Positions 34,208-44,004 of a stretch of 64,000 bases of DNA are shown one piece after another; the first letter of the stretch is position 1; the number at the start of each line of letters is the position of its first letter. The notes under the pieces were generated by a model. That model saw only the letters and a list, made by a program, of their open reading frames with translations. It was not told where the DNA came from and ran no database searches. A program made the position numbers and the translations under genes. This stretch comes from Sporisorium sorghi. Lineage: Eukaryota > Basidiomycota > Ustilaginomycetes > Ustilaginales > Ustilaginaceae. The stretch covers positions 358,276-422,275 of the forward strand of contig JALCCG010000002.1 in assembly GCA_023212695.1 (NCBI GenBank). The letters are read 5' to 3'.

Positions 34208-35284
34208 TTACGCAGGGTATATGTCAAAATCCTTCAGGGTATCGCCCGTTCTGGCCGATTCGAACACCGCTTCGATCAGATTCAGGACGCGCAGCACTTC
34301 CTCGTTCTTCACGATGGGTTCTGCCTCGCCCCGGATAACGGCCGCAAAGTTATCGAAAAAGCTGCTGGATTGACGATACGGCTCAGGCAGGGCTCCTGTA
34401 ATGGTAGCTTCTTCGGAAGGAGGCGCCATCGTTTTGGTCAATCCCACTCCGGCCTGAATCGGCTTCGGCTCTACTTTTACGGCATCCTGGTTGCGGGTAA
34501 CAACTCTGCCGTTTAACGACCAGTCCTCAATAATGCCTGTCCCTTCCGTACCTTTGACATACCAGCGGGGCAGTGTAATGAAATTTGTTGTTCCCACTTC
34601 AATCAGAGCCGAGACCCCGTTCTCGAATTGCAGCACCGATTCAAAGCCGTCGTCCACCTCATCACCCAGAATAAAACTCAATCGGCTGCTCAGGCTGACG
34701 ATCTTGCTGTCCACCATAAACAGGATCTGGTCCAGCAGATGCACGCCCCAGTCCAGCAGCATGCCGCCGCCGTACTGTTCAAGATGGCGCCAGTCCCCCG
34801 GGATGCCGTTCGCTCCGTGCACCCTCGATTCAATCCGGAACAAATCGCCGATCGTTTTCTCATTGTACATCTGTTTAATCGTCAAGAAATCCTCGTCCCA
34901 GCGGCGGTTCTGGTGAACCATCAGCACCCGCCGGGCAGCATCGGCAGCGGACACCATCTCTTTAAAGTCGCTTACAGAAAGCGTTACCGGCTTCTCGCAG
35001 ATGACATGTTTGCCGGCGGTAAAGGCCTGAAGCGCAAGTTCCTTGTGCACGTCATTCGGCGTTGCAATCAGAATTACGTCCACTGCAGCATCCTGAAGCA
35101 CTTGCTCGTAGCTGACATAGGCAGGGTATCCGTCCTCAGAAGACACCTTCCGCCGATCTTCCAAAATATCATAGGTTCCCGTAACCTCGAGATATTCATT
35201 GTCCTTGATCAGCTTGGCATGGTAACTTCCCATTCCCCCATAGCCTACAATTACAATTGCTTGTTTGGTTTTCCCCATAGTCAT
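34208..35284 (-). CDS. Gfo/Idh/MocA family oxidoreductase (stand-alone)
   Basis: 358 residues from the ATG that follows AAAAAGGAGCCGGATATCT. Rossmann motif IVGYGGMGSYHAK near 12-24, LIATPNDVHKEL, CEKPVTLS with the EKP lysine near 95-97, and GGGMLLDWGVHLLDQ (DxxxH) near 175. Monocistronic with its own promoter region (TATAAT present at 35338-35343, -35 unclear). Substrate unknown; probably an inositol- or sugar-type polyol. Distinct in sequence from the two other members of the family in this window. Confidence 0.9.
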   Translation of the reverse strand: MTMGKTKQAIVIVGYGGMGSYHAKLIKDNEYLEVTGTYDILEDRRKVSSEDGYPAYVSYEQVLQDAAVDVILIATPNDVHKELALQAFTAGKHVICEKPVTLSVSDFKEMVSAADAARRVLMVHQNRRWDEDFLTIKQMYNEKTIGDLFRIESRVHGANGIPGDWRHLEQYGGGMLLDWGVHLLDQILFMVDSKIVSLSSRLSFILGDEVDDGFESVLQFENGVSALIEVGTTNFITLPRWYVKGTEGTGIIEDWSLNGRVVTRNQDAVKVEPKPIQAGVGLTKTMAPPSEEATITGALPEPYRQSSSFFDNFAAVIRGEAEPIVKNEEVLRVLNLIEAVFESARTGDTLKDFDIYPA

Positions 35285-35438
35285 AGATATCCGGCTCCTT
35301 TTTAACATCTCTCAGCTGTTCTTGCATCATTGTCATTATAATATATTCCGTGAAATAACGGTTCTCTTTTACGATATTGTATTACCGCGGCGATCTCAAG
35401 GCTGTGAGTTACTTCGCTGTGATCGCATATAACGGGTT

Positions 35439-35467
35439 AAAAATAAAAAGCCGCTGATCATCAGCGA
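35439..35467 (-). terminator. intrinsic terminator of the beta-propeller gene
   Basis: Minus strand CGCTGATGATCAGCG followed by GCTTTTTATTTTT; starts 12 bases after the stop codon. Confidence 0.8.
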
Positions 35468-35478
35468 CTCATTAAACC

Positions 35479-36978
35479 CTAATATTCATTCACTTCAAAA
35501 GTTATTATTTTATCGTAGACGATATAGTCCTGCCTTTGCTTAAATGGTCCTTTATTATTATTGTGTTTATTAATGGCAAAGGTAACCGGACCATTTCCAG
35601 CAGCTCTTGCCTCATACCAGCTAATAAATTGCTGTACCTCTTGCATGGAAAGGTCGTACTCCTTCTCTGTTCCATTGCTTAAAGTGAGCACGAATATGGC
35701 TCGCTCACCGACAGGATCTACAGGTGGTTTAGGTTCCACGGGCGGTTCGGTTGGATCCGTTGGTCCTGTTACTTCACCACCAATTGCAAAAACAGTCCCA
35801 CTTGAGTCTGCTATATATAGAGTTCCATCTTCTGCAATAGCCGAGGCAGAAATGAAATTAGAAGCATTAAGTGCCAATGACCACTGCTCTACTCCATTAG
35901 CATTTAGAGCTACTACTTTACCCCCTACACCAATATATACAATATTATTCTTATCGATAATAGGGGATGAATACATGGCTGTTGAATTATAAATCCATTT
36001 AATCGTACCATCTGGATTTATCGCATAGAAATCCTTGGTGCCATTAACCGAATAAATAGTTCCATCTGGACCAACAATTGGATCAATTACGTTCGTAGAA
36101 GAAAGATTTCTTTCTACACTGACCTTCCATTTTTGGGTACCATCAGGGTTAATGGCATAAACAAAACCATCCTGAGAAGTAACATAAATTGTACCATCTT
36201 TTGCTATGGCAGGTGCCGATCTAGTCTCGCTACCGATTATACCTTTAAATTCCCAGTTCAATTGACCAGTTTGAGAATTAAAGGAGTATAGACTTCCATA
36301 ACTTCCATAACCAGCTTTAAATACTAATGAACCTTGATCTGTAAGGGCAGGGTAACCTGAATGATAGGACGATTCAAAGGAACTTATCCATTTGGGAGTA
36401 CCGGAAGGATTATAAGCAGCTAACCTACCGGCAATTCCCGATAAATAATAAGTCCCATCACTTCCTATTACCACTTCGTTTGAATAACTAGTGGGAAGAC
36501 TCATTTCTGTTACAGCGCCATCATCTATGTTTAATGAAAGTAATTTGGAACCGGCAGGAATAATCAGCTTGTTGTTGCTATTGATAATTGGCGTACCGTA
36601 TACCAAACTATCAATTATTGGTTGTTTCCACTTCAACGTACCATCTGGATTGATAGAGTATATATTAAATTTAGGATTAGAAGATGATTCATAATTTTTA
36701 GTGAAAATCGTACCATCTTTACTAATAACGATTGAAGAATTTCCTCCAGAAGGCATCTGATACTTCCATTTTAGATGGACATTTGAATTTACCGCAGCGA
36801 ATCTGGAGTTCCGATTCCAATTGTGCCCAATAGGTTGCATAGCTTCTTTATCATATGCTCCTTGATGATAGCCAGCTCCTTGTGAAAAAGGAGTACTCGC
36901 TGCATTAACGTTAGATGTCATAAATGAAAACAACAACGTAAATGCAGTTAAAACAGTTAAACTTTTCTTTATTCTCAA
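35479..36978 (-). CDS. secreted PQQ-like beta-propeller protein with C-terminal module
   Basis: 499 residues. Cleavable signal peptide (about 1-26, ending VNAAS). Between 60 and 400 there are at least six PQQ-type blades, each carrying a signature like NPDGTLKWK, NPSGTPKWI, NPDGTQKWK, NPDGTIKWI. A Pro-rich linker (PTDPTEPPVEPKPPVDP) joins a 90-residue C-terminal module (VLTLSNGTEKEYDLSM...VYDKIITFEVNEY) that I recall from other Paenibacillus secreted proteins. The gene is markedly AT-richer than its neighbours, suggesting horizontal acquisition or a different expression history. Likely a surface binding protein; no enzymatic residues identified. Confidence 0.85.
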   Translation of the reverse strand: MRIKKSLTVLTAFTLLFSFMTSNVNAASTPFSQGAGYHQGAYDKEAMQPIGHNWNRNSRFAAVNSNVHLKWKYQMPSGGNSSIVISKDGTIFTKNYESSSNPKFNIYSINPDGTLKWKQPIIDSLVYGTPIINSNNKLIIPAGSKLLSLNIDDGAVTEMSLPTSYSNEVVIGSDGTYYLSGIAGRLAAYNPSGTPKWISSFESSYHSGYPALTDQGSLVFKAGYGSYGSLYSFNSQTGQLNWEFKGIIGSETRSAPAIAKDGTIYVTSQDGFVYAINPDGTQKWKVSVERNLSSTNVIDPIVGPDGTIYSVNGTKDFYAINPDGTIKWIYNSTAMYSSPIIDKNNIVYIGVGGKVVALNANGVEQWSLALNASNFISASAIAEDGTLYIADSSGTVFAIGGEVTGPTDPTEPPVEPKPPVDPVGERAIFVLTLSNGTEKEYDLSMQEVQQFISWYEARAAGNGPVTFAINKHNNNKGPFKQRQDYIVYDKIITFEVNEY

Positions 36979-37068
36979 ATCTAACTCATCCTTCCATTAT
37001 TGATAAATATTATATCGGATAGTTCTTAAGAATTATTTATATTTTGTATCAATGCGTCTATTATCCCA

Positions 37069-37110
37069 TCAAAAAAGCGTTACCCTGCCCATTTCACCAG
37101 GGTAACGCTT
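37069..37110 (-). terminator. intrinsic terminator of the ribose operon
   Basis: AAGCGTTACCCTGG and its complement flank a short loop, followed on the minus strand by CTTTTTTGAT; 15 bases after rbsB. Confidence 0.88.
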
Positions 37111-37124
37111 CTTACAACTCCAGA

Positions 37125-38042
37125 TTATTCCTTAACCACTAATTTTAGCGGTGCGGCAATATTCTCTTCGACCTCTTTGCCCTGCAGCACATCCCTGGCC
37201 GCGCCGACAGCCAGTTGGCCGATTAACTCGGGCTGCTGCGCTACTGTTGCTGTAAGCTTGCCGGCCTCGATGGATTTCAAGGCATCGTCATTCCCGTCAA
37301 AGCCGATGACCATGATGTCTTTGCCCGAACTTTGAATGGCTTCAATCGCGCCAAGCGCCATCTCGTCGTTGTGGGCAAAAATCGCTTTGGCGTCCGGGTT
37401 GCCCTGCAGCAGGTTTTCCGTTACGGTAAGCCCCTTCGTCCGGTCAAAATCCGCCGCCTGCTTCGCCACCACACTCAGCTGCTCATCGGCGATATCATGG
37501 AATCCCTTTCCGCGCTCGCGGGTCGCAGAAGCGCCCGGTACGCCTTCAAGCTCGATCACCTTCGTATCTTTGCCGAGCTGCTCCACAATATATTCGGCTG
37601 CCATCTGGCCGCCCTTCACATTATCGGAGGCAACCAGCGCAGCGACCTCGCCTTGATCCGCCGAACGATCCAGCGTAATAACCGGTATGTCCAAGCTATT
37701 CGCGGTTTGAACTACTGTTGAAATCGCAGAGGAATCCGTCGGATTAATTAGTAATGCATGAACACCTTGTTGAATCAGATCGTCAACGTCATTGCTCTGC
37801 TTGGCCGAGTCGTTCTGTGCATCAACGACAACAACCTGCATCCCTTGTTTGGCCGCTTCAGCGACAACGCCATCCTTCAAGGATACAAAGAACGGATTAT
37901 TCAGCGTGGAGATGGAAAGACCGATCTTGATATCTTTGACATCCCCGCTGGTTTTGGGCTTCGCCCATTCCGGCGGCTCCAGGGAACACCCGGTTATGAA
38001 GATCAGCATAAGTGATACCAGCAGCAAAGTTGTTTTTTTCAT
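37125..38042 (-). CDS. rbsB: ribose ABC transporter substrate-binding lipoprotein
   Basis: 305 residues; lipobox FITGC (C19), then a periplasmic-binding-protein I fold with GLSISTLNNPFFVSLKDGVVAEA, VVVDAQNDSAKQSNDVDDLIQQGV, LINPTDSSA and FAHNDEMALGA, all characteristic of RbsB. Captures D-ribose outside the cell for RbsC/RbsA. Last gene of the operon, 15 bases after rbsC, next to the operon's terminator. Confidence 0.95.
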   Translation of the reverse strand: MKKTTLLLVSLMLIFITGCSLEPPEWAKPKTSGDVKDIKIGLSISTLNNPFFVSLKDGVVAEAAKQGMQVVVVDAQNDSAKQSNDVDDLIQQGVHALLINPTDSSAISTVVQTANSLDIPVITLDRSADQGEVAALVASDNVKGGQMAAEYIVEQLGKDTKVIELEGVPGASATRERGKGFHDIADEQLSVVAKQAADFDRTKGLTVTENLLQGNPDAKAIFAHNDEMALGAIEAIQSSGKDIMVIGFDGNDDALKSIEAGKLTATVAQQPELIGQLAVGAARDVLQGKEVEENIAAPLKLVVKE

Positions 38043-38057
38043 CGTTCATTCTCCCCC

Positions 38058-39026
38058 TTAAGCCGATTTTCTACGGTCGAGCAGTACGGCAATCGCTATG
38101 ACTACGCCTTTGACAACCATCTGATAGAAGGAATTCACGCCGAGCAGGTTGAGTCCGTTATTCAGTATGCCGATAATCAGCACACCGATCAGCGTCCCGA
38201 CAATTCGGCCCCGTCCGCCGGTCAGACTGGTTCCGCCGAGAACTACGGCAGCAATTGCATCCAATTCATAGGAAGTGCCCGCCGTCGGTTGTGCGGAATT
38301 CAAACGGGATGTGAGAATCGCACCGGCCAGGGCGGACAGCATCCCTGCCAGGGAATAGATCATAATCTTCACGCGCGGCACTTTAATGCCGGATACAAGC
38401 GAAGCTTTTTCGTTACCGCCAATGGCATAGGTTTTGCGGCCAAAGGACGTTTTATGAAGGATGACCCACAACACGGCAAAGGTAATGATCATGGTAATGG
38501 CCGGCACCGGAATGCCAAACAGATATCCGCGTCCAAACAGCTGGAATGCCAGGCTGTCACCCAAGCCCGTGATCGGGTTGCCGTTTGTATAGACAAGTGT
38601 AAGTCCTCTGAATATGGTCATCGTGGCCAAGGTGGCGATAAACGGTGCCATCTTGCCCTTGGTGATCATGAGACCATTGATCATCCCCATCACCCCGCCG
38701 AGCGCAACGCCGATAATGATCGCAAGAATCGGGTCAAACCCGGCCAGCATCATATTCGCAACAAACGCACTGGACAGTGCCAGAATCGATCCGACCGACA
38801 GGTCAATGCCCCCGGTCAGAATAACAAACGTCATGCCGAATGCAATCAATGCATTAATCGATACCTGACGCAGCAGGTTCAGAATGTTAAGCGGTTCCAA
38901 GAAGCTTGGATTCAGGACGGATACAATGACGATGAGAATGATTAGTCCGAGCAGAGGACCGAGCTTTTGCGTCAAACCTGAGACCTTAAATCCTTTTTCC
39001 GCCTTGGCATCGTTGATAGTTGTCAT
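38058..39026 (-). CDS. rbsC: ribose ABC transporter permease
   Basis: 322 residues with about eight to ten helices. RbsC signatures: FVILTGGIDLSVGSILALSSAF near 65-88, and ELDAIAAVVLGGTSLTGGRGRIVGT near 238-262. Starts one base after the rbsA stop, with AGGAGG inside the rbsA end, so strongly coupled. Forms the channel for ribose. Confidence 0.96.
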   Translation of the reverse strand: MTTINDAKAEKGFKVSGLTQKLGPLLGLIILIVIVSVLNPSFLEPLNILNLLRQVSINALIAFGMTFVILTGGIDLSVGSILALSSAFVANMMLAGFDPILAIIIGVALGGVMGMINGLMITKGKMAPFIATLATMTIFRGLTLVYTNGNPITGLGDSLAFQLFGRGYLFGIPVPAITMIITFAVLWVILHKTSFGRKTYAIGGNEKASLVSGIKVPRVKIMIYSLAGMLSALAGAILTSRLNSAQPTAGTSYELDAIAAVVLGGTSLTGGRGRIVGTLIGVLIIGILNNGLNLLGVNSFYQMVVKGVVIAIAVLLDRRKSA

Positions 39027-39027
39027 A

Positions 39028-40509
39028 TTACTGTCCTCCTGTAGCTAGAGTCATGATTTGTTCCTGCGTTGCCTGCTCGTGGTCCAGTTCACCGGATATC
39101 CTGCCCTCATGGACAACGAGTATCCGGTCACTCATCCCGAGCACTTCCGGCAGCTCCGAAGAGACCATCAGAATCGCGACGCCGCGCTCGGTCAGCTCAT
39201 TCATCAGCTGGTAAATTTCCCGCTTCGCGCCGACGTCCACGCCGCGTGTCGGCTCATCCAGGATGAGTACGCTCGGCCCGATGCCAATCCACTTCGCGAT
39301 AACAACCTTCTGTTGATTACCGCCCGAAAGATTGCGTGCCTGCGTTTCCGAGCTGTGTGTCTTGATCTGCAGCCGCTTTGTCAACGTATCCACGAAATCC
39401 TGCTCCTTCTTCCCGGAGATGAACCCTCTCGAAGAGAAGCTGAACAGATTGGGCAGTGCCATATTCTCGCGAACCGAGAAATCCAGAACCAACCCTTCAT
39501 CCTTGCGGTCCTCCGTTATAAATCCAATGCCGTGTTTGACGGCATCATCCGGCTTCCTGATGGAGACCTTCTTGCCTCGTACCCAAACCTCGCCGCTGTC
39601 GAGCGGGTCCAGTCCAAAAATCGCTCTCATCATCTCGGTACGTCCCGCTCCCATCAAACCGGATACACCTACGATTTCACCAGCGCGAACCGAGAAGCTT
39701 ACATTCTCGAACCGGCCTTTTCCGCTAATATTCTTCACTTCGAGAACGGTCTCTCCCGGAGACGGCTGCCGCGCCGGATAACGCTCGGTCAGCTCCCGGC
39801 CGACCATTTTCTTGACAACTTCATCAAAACTCGTGTCCGGTATCGCCTGGGTGTCCACCGATTTACCGTCCCGCATGACCGTAATCCGGTCGCAGATCGT
39901 AAAGATCTCTTCCATTCGGTGCGAAATGTAGACGATGGATACGCCTTCTTTTTTCAAAGAGCGGATGACGTCAAACAGCTTCTCGATTTCCCTTTCGGTC
40001 AGCGCTGCCGTCGGTTCGTCCATAATGATCACTTTCGCTTGGGTCATAAGTGCTTTCGCAATCTCAATCATCTGCTGCTGGCCGACGGAGCACAATCCCG
40101 CCTCCTGTGTCAACGGAATCGTAACCGCCAGTTTGCGGAACTGTTCCTTCGCAAGCGCCTTCATTTGTTTCATGTTCAGGAATCCGATACCCGACGTCAA
40201 CTCTTTGCCGATAAACAAGTTATCCAGCACCGTCATCTCCGGCCAAATGTTAAGCTCCTGATGAATGAAGGCTACACCTCGCTCCTCCGCTTCCTTCGGG
40301 TTGGCAAAATAGGTCTCCTGACCGTCGACGACAATCTTGCCTTCATCCCGGCCGTGAAGACCGGTCAAGATATTCATCAGCGTCGATTTGCCTGCGCCAT
40401 TCTCTCCCATCAGGGCATGGACCTCTCCTTCCCGGAGATCAAAGTCCACGCCTGCAAGCACCCGATTCGTGCCAAACGATTTATGAATATTCGTCATCTC
40501 AATGTTCAT
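39028..40509 (-). CDS. rbsA: ribose ABC transporter ATP-binding protein (two nucleotide-binding domains)
   Basis: 493 residues from the ATG eight bases after AAAGGAGG; the reading frame open further upstream has no ribosome site. Two fused ABC domains: the first with [16 protein letters not shown]-type [15 protein letters not shown] and [11 protein letters not shown]; the second with a degenerate Walker A (GLMGAGRTE) but intact LSGGNQQKV and [13 protein letters not shown]. This asymmetry is normal for RbsA/MglA. Fuels ribose import. Confidence 0.96.
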   Translation of the reverse strand: MNIEMTNIHKSFGTNRVLAGVDFDLREGEVHALMGENGAGKSTLMNILTGLHGRDEGKIVVDGQETYFANPKEAEERGVAFIHQELNIWPEMTVLDNLFIGKELTSGIGFLNMKQMKALAKEQFRKLAVTIPLTQEAGLCSVGQQQMIEIAKALMTQAKVIIMDEPTAALTEREIEKLFDVIRSLKKEGVSIVYISHRMEEIFTICDRITVMRDGKSVDTQAIPDTSFDEVVKKMVGRELTERYPARQPSPGETVLEVKNISGKGRFENVSFSVRAGEIVGVSGLMGAGRTEMMRAIFGLDPLDSGEVWVRGKKVSIRKPDDAVKHGIGFITEDRKDEGLVLDFSVRENMALPNLFSFSSRGFISGKKEQDFVDTLTKRLQIKTHSSETQARNLSGGNQQKVVIAKWIGIGPSVLILDEPTRGVDVGAKREIYQLMNELTERGVAILMVSSELPEVLGMSDRILVVHEGRISGELDHEQATQEQIMTLATGGQ

Positions 40510-40526
40510 GGTGCTTCCTCCTTTTT

Positions 40527-40925
40527 TTAACCGAAATGAACGCCAGCCTGTAAAATGCAATTCGCGTAGGGTCTCGCTTCTCCCGTACGAATGACCGCCT
40601 TCGCGGTTCGAGTCCTCTCTTTAAACAATTCGTGTGGGCAAGCCTCGATCTCGTTGCCTTGAAAAAGGTCCTGTATATCATGCAGTGTTTCCTTATTATC
40701 AAGCTTCATTTCTTCGGCAATGACGATTTTCTCGATCACCATATCTTCGGCAATCGCCTCTACCACTTCCATGAAACTTGGCGTGCCTAACTTTAATGCC
40801 AGATCAATCTTGAGAACTCCGGGAGGAATCGGAAGGCCAACATCGCCAACAACGATGGTGTCGGTGTGCCCCAGATCAGCCAGCACTTTTGCGATATGAC
40901 TGTTCAGCATTCCGCTCTTCTTCAT
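40527..40925 (-). CDS. rbsD: D-ribose pyranase
   Basis: 132 residues, full length. Converts beta-pyranose to furanose forms of ribose so that RbsK can use it. Family text: [18 protein letters not shown] with the catalytic His near 20, GDVGLPIP, and the C-terminal [17 protein letters not shown]. Between rbsK (2-base gap) and rbsA. Confidence 0.96.
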   Translation of the reverse strand: MKKSGMLNSHIAKVLADLGHTDTIVVGDVGLPIPPGVLKIDLALKLGTPSFMEVVEAIAEDMVIEKIVIAEEMKLDNKETLHDIQDLFQGNEIEACPHELFKERTRTAKAVIRTGEARPYANCILQAGVHFG

Positions 40926-40927
40926 AA

Positions 40928-41806
40928 TCAGAGGCTCCCTTCCACTTCGTCACGTGTCGGCATCCCGCCTTGTGCTCCGAACTTCATAACGGATAAAGAT
41001 GCGGCACGGTTCGCAAATCTTAAGCTGTCCGTAATGCTCATGCCCTCTGCGAGAGCCACGGCGAAGGAACCGTTAAACGTGTCGCCCGCTCCCGTTGTGT
41101 CCACCGCTTCAACCTGGTAGCCCGGCACAACCACCTCTTGGCTTCCGTCAAAATAACGCACTCCGTTCTTGCCTTCCGTCACGATCAGCTTGTTCGGATA
41201 TCGGCGCAGCACGTCGCTTAATGGCTCATCTCCAAAAAGGATGGCGGCCTCGTGTTCATTCGGCGTAATATAAGCCGCCTGTTCGATAACGCGGCTCGGT
41301 ACCGGGCGAGCAGGAGCCGGATTCAGCATCAACGGCACATGGTATTTCGCGCATATTTCACTGACGTGCACCACCGTTTCTTCCGGAATTTCCTGTTGAA
41401 TCAGCACGATATCCGAAGCCTTGATCACAGCTGCTGCCTGATCTACGTAGGCCGGGGTAATCCGGTCGTTGGCTGCTTTCACAACCACAATGCTATTGTC
41501 ACCCTCCGCCAAAATGATGTGCGCGGTTCCGCTCTCTATACCTGTAACCGGTTCCACATAGTCCGTAACAACACCATTCGATTGCAAATTGTTCAAAATC
41601 GTTTTACCGAAGGAATCGTCGCCCACGCAGCCGACCATCGTCACCTCTGCGCCAAGCCTTGCGCAAGCAACAGCCTGATTGGCTCCCTTCCCTCCGGGTA
41701 CCGTCTTGAAGCTGTCGCCAAGCACCGTTTCCCCCGCGCCGGGACGCTTGGCGGCGGTTACCACCAGATCCATCGATGCGCTTCCAATCACCACGATTTT
41801 TGCCAT
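40928..41806 (-). CDS. rbsK: ribokinase
   Basis: 292-residue PfkB-family kinase making ribose-5-phosphate. GGKGANQAVACARLGA (about 38-53) is the substrate-binding PfkB signature 1; DTTGAGDTFNGSFAVALAEG near 237-256 is signature 2 with the catalytic Asp in GAGD. ATG overlaps the rbsR stop by one base (TAATG) with AAAGGTGG as ribosome site. Confidence 0.96.
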   Translation of the reverse strand: MAKIVVIGSASMDLVVTAAKRPGAGETVLGDSFKTVPGGKGANQAVACARLGAEVTMVGCVGDDSFGKTILNNLQSNGVVTDYVEPVTGIESGTAHIILAEGDNSIVVVKAANDRITPAYVDQAAAVIKASDIVLIQQEIPEETVVHVSEICAKYHVPLMLNPAPARPVPSRVIEQAAYITPNEHEAAILFGDEPLSDVLRRYPNKLIVTEGKNGVRYFDGSQEVVVPGYQVEAVDTTGAGDTFNGSFAVALAEGMSITDSLRFANRAASLSVMKFGAQGGMPTRDEVEGSL

Positions 41807-42789
41807 TATGATTCCACCTTTCTCGTTGTCTGCCGCTCCATAAATTCTACCGGGAATTCAATGCTGCTTCTCTCAATATGCTGCCCTTCGATAAGTTCAA
41901 TAAGTAATCTTGCCGCTGCCCTGCCCATTTCATACGCGGGCTGATGTATGGTTGATAATGAGGGAGCGAGCAGGCTGCTAAGCAAAATATCATCAAATCC
42001 GATGATTTGTACGTCTTCCGGCACCCTTTTCTCCAGCCGATGCGCTTCCTTCAGCACCGCTGATGCAACAATGTCGTTACTTGCAATCACGCCATCGGTG
42101 TCCGGATATTGGCGAAACAATTCATAAGCAAACCCTTCTGCGTCGGTTAGGGAAAAGGATGTCGTCTTCAGCACTTGATATGCTGCCCCCCGTTCTTCCA
42201 GAACCTCTACGGCTCCTTCAAAACGCTCCAGCGCCGGCCGCACATCCGCCGGACCTTGCATAACCGTAATTTCCTTACTGCCCCGGAGCATCATCTCCTG
42301 TGCGGCAATTCTGCCGCCCTCGCGGCCATCTGCGAATACAGAAGGCCTATCGTTCGAGGTTCGGTCCAGAAAAACAACGGGAATGTTCAGACCGGTGTAC
42401 ATATCGGCCTCCGGATCATTCGTTGACGAAATGACGCCAACTACATTGTTCTGAACGAAGGTCTGGATGTATTCCATTTCCTTCTGCTTCTTCTCATCGC
42501 TATTTCCAAAAATCAACCGGTAATCGTTCTCCTGCATCTCATCCTCAACCCCGCGGGCAAGCTGCGGAAAATAAGGGTTCATGATGTCCGGAAGAAGCAA
42601 GCCGATCAATTTGGATTTTCTTTTATATAAAGAACGCGCCACTTCATTCGGCGTGTAATTCAATTCTCGAATGCTCTGTTCCACCTTGGACCTGGTGTCC
42701 TCGTGCACGTAACCGTTTCCATTTAAAACCCGCGAAACTGTCGCTACAGATACTCCTGCCTGCTTTGCCACATCTTTTATCGTTGTCAT
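41806..42789 (-). CDS. rbsR: ribose operon repressor, LacI family
   Basis: 327 residues. N-terminal helix-turn-helix TIKDVAKQAGVSVATVSRVLNG (3-24) and hinge helix, followed by a sugar-binding core (LLLPDIMNPYFPQLARGVED, VVFLDRT, GFDDILLSSLLAPSLSTI). First gene of the rbs operon; it should bind the perfect palindrome 22 bases upstream of its start and be autoregulated, released by ribose. Length and operon position match B. subtilis RbsR. Confidence 0.95.
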   Translation of the reverse strand: MTTIKDVAKQAGVSVATVSRVLNGNGYVHEDTRSKVEQSIRELNYTPNEVARSLYKRKSKLIGLLLPDIMNPYFPQLARGVEDEMQENDYRLIFGNSDEKKQKEMEYIQTFVQNNVVGVISSTNDPEADMYTGLNIPVVFLDRTSNDRPSVFADGREGGRIAAQEMMLRGSKEITVMQGPADVRPALERFEGAVEVLEERGAAYQVLKTTSFSLTDAEGFAYELFRQYPDTDGVIASNDIVASAVLKEAHRLEKRVPEDVQIIGFDDILLSSLLAPSLSTIHQPAYEMGRAAARLLIELIEGQHIERSSIEFPVEFMERQTTRKVES

Positions 42790-42810
42790 TCTAAAATCAC
42801 CTCATCCGTG

Positions 42811-42824
42811 TGTAACCGGTTACA
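42811..42824. promoter_or_regulatory. palindromic RbsR (LacI-family) operator
   Basis: TGTAACCGGTTACA, a perfect 14-base palindrome with the central CG of LacI-family operators; it also resembles a CcpA cre site (TGTAANCGNTNNCA), so carbon catabolite control is possible as well. Confidence 0.8.
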
Positions 42825-42944
42825 GGTATAAGATATCACATCTTCTTCTGAGCTGCAAGCTTTTTGAAGAAGGGATATTCTTGCATCCCTTCCGGTCAAA
42901 TCCTCTTCCATTCTTAGATTATAAAGTAATAAATTACGGTAATC

Positions 42945-42972
42945 TTACAAAATCCCACACTGGATTTTACAT
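42945..42972 (+). promoter_or_regulatory. possible PhoP-box repeats ahead of the Ugp-like operon
   Basis: TTACAA at 42945, CACACT at 42956 and TTACAT at 42967 recur every 11 bases, the spacing of PhoP-type direct repeats (TTWACA). Weak matches; proposed mainly because the downstream importer resembles the glycerol-phosphate system. Confidence 0.25.
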
Positions 42973-43023
42973 CTGACTCCTATACTCAATACCTGTAAGG
43001 CCAAGCTGGAAAGTGAGGTAAAC

Positions 43024-44004
43024 ATGATTATGGAAAAAGAATTTACGCTCCCTTCTCCGGGGCACTCTCTAACACCATCCGTCAGCGAGGCACAGGCTTC
43101 AAATGAGACAAAACCCGTCTCAATCAAGAAAACCAAGCGCAAGGAAATCATGCTTGCCTATGCCTGTTTAGCCCCTTCGCTGCTCATCTTCGGTCTGTTT
43201 CTATTCTACCCGCTGCTCAAATCGGTTTATCTCAGCCTGTTCCTGACCGATCCGCAGGGCCGGGTGGCTGAATTCGTCGGAATGGACAATTTCAGGGAGA
43301 TATTAACCTCCGAGATGTTCTATAAAAGCTTTGGCAACACACTGCTGTTTATACTGCTGACGGTCCCAACCGGCATTGCGGCTGCTGTTCTGCTGGCAGC
43401 TCTGACGCATAACAAACTGAAAGGCATGAAGGTATTCCGCTTCATCTTCTCGCTGCCCATGGCCGTCTCCGTTGGTACCGGCTCCATGATCTGGATGATT
43501 CTCTACCATCCAACCCTGGGCGTACTGAATTACTTCCTGTCGCTAGTCGGAACTCAGCCGATCCAGTGGCTGACCGATCCGAAATGGGCCATGATCTCCA
43601 TCGCGCTGATGACAGTCTGGATGAACCTGGGTTTCAACTACATCCTGATGCTGAGCGGGATGCAGGGCGTATCCGAGGATATATATGACAGCACAAAAAT
43701 AGACGGCTCCGGTCCGTTTCGGACGTTCTTCCGGATTACGATGCCGCTGATTTCCCCTACTTTATTTTTCACATCCGTTGTGTCGGTCATCGGCGCCTTT
43801 CAAGCGTTCGGACAGATTAACATCCTTACGAAGGGCGGTCCGATGAACAGCACCAACGTCATGGTGTTTAACATCTATCAGGATGCGTTTGTCAATTTCC
43901 GATTTGGCATCGGCAGTGCGCAGGCACTGATCCTGTTTGCCATTATCCTGCTGTTAACCGTCTTTCAATTCAAATTCGTGGAGAAGAAGGTGCATTATCA
44001 ATGA
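43024..44004 (+). CDS. ugpA: ABC importer permease, UgpA-like
   Basis: 326 residues: a polar N-terminal tail of about 40 residues, then six helices. Contains the coupling motif DIYDSTKIDGSGPFRTFFRITMPLISPT near 218-245 and the conserved ACLAPSLLIFGLFLFYPLLKS first helix. Start chosen at the ATG after GTGAGGT. Divergent from rbsR. Overlaps the next permease by ATGA. Belongs to the CUT1 family; UgpA assignment rests on the downstream UgpB-like protein, so a sugar rather than glycerol-3-phosphate is possible. Confidence 0.85.
   Translation: MIMEKEFTLPSPGHSLTPSVSEAQASNETKPVSIKKTKRKEIMLAYACLAPSLLIFGLFLFYPLLKSVYLSLFLTDPQGRVAEFVGMDNFREILTSEMFYKSFGNTLLFILLTVPTGIAAAVLLAALTHNKLKGMKVFRFIFSLPMAVSVGTGSMIWMILYHPTLGVLNYFLSLVGTQPIQWLTDPKWAMISIALMTVWMNLGFNYILMLSGMQGVSEDIYDSTKIDGSGPFRTFFRITMPLISPTLFFTSVVSVIGAFQAFGQINILTKGGPMNSTNVMVFNIYQDAFVNFRFGIGSAQALILFAIILLLTVFQFKFVEKKVHYQ

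Noticed and set aside
39058..40530. 490-codon open frame on the plus strand opposite rbsA
   Set aside because: It lies wholly antisense to a well-supported rbsA, lacks a ribosome site and reads as non-protein-like His/Arg/Leu-rich text; it is a codon-bias shadow.
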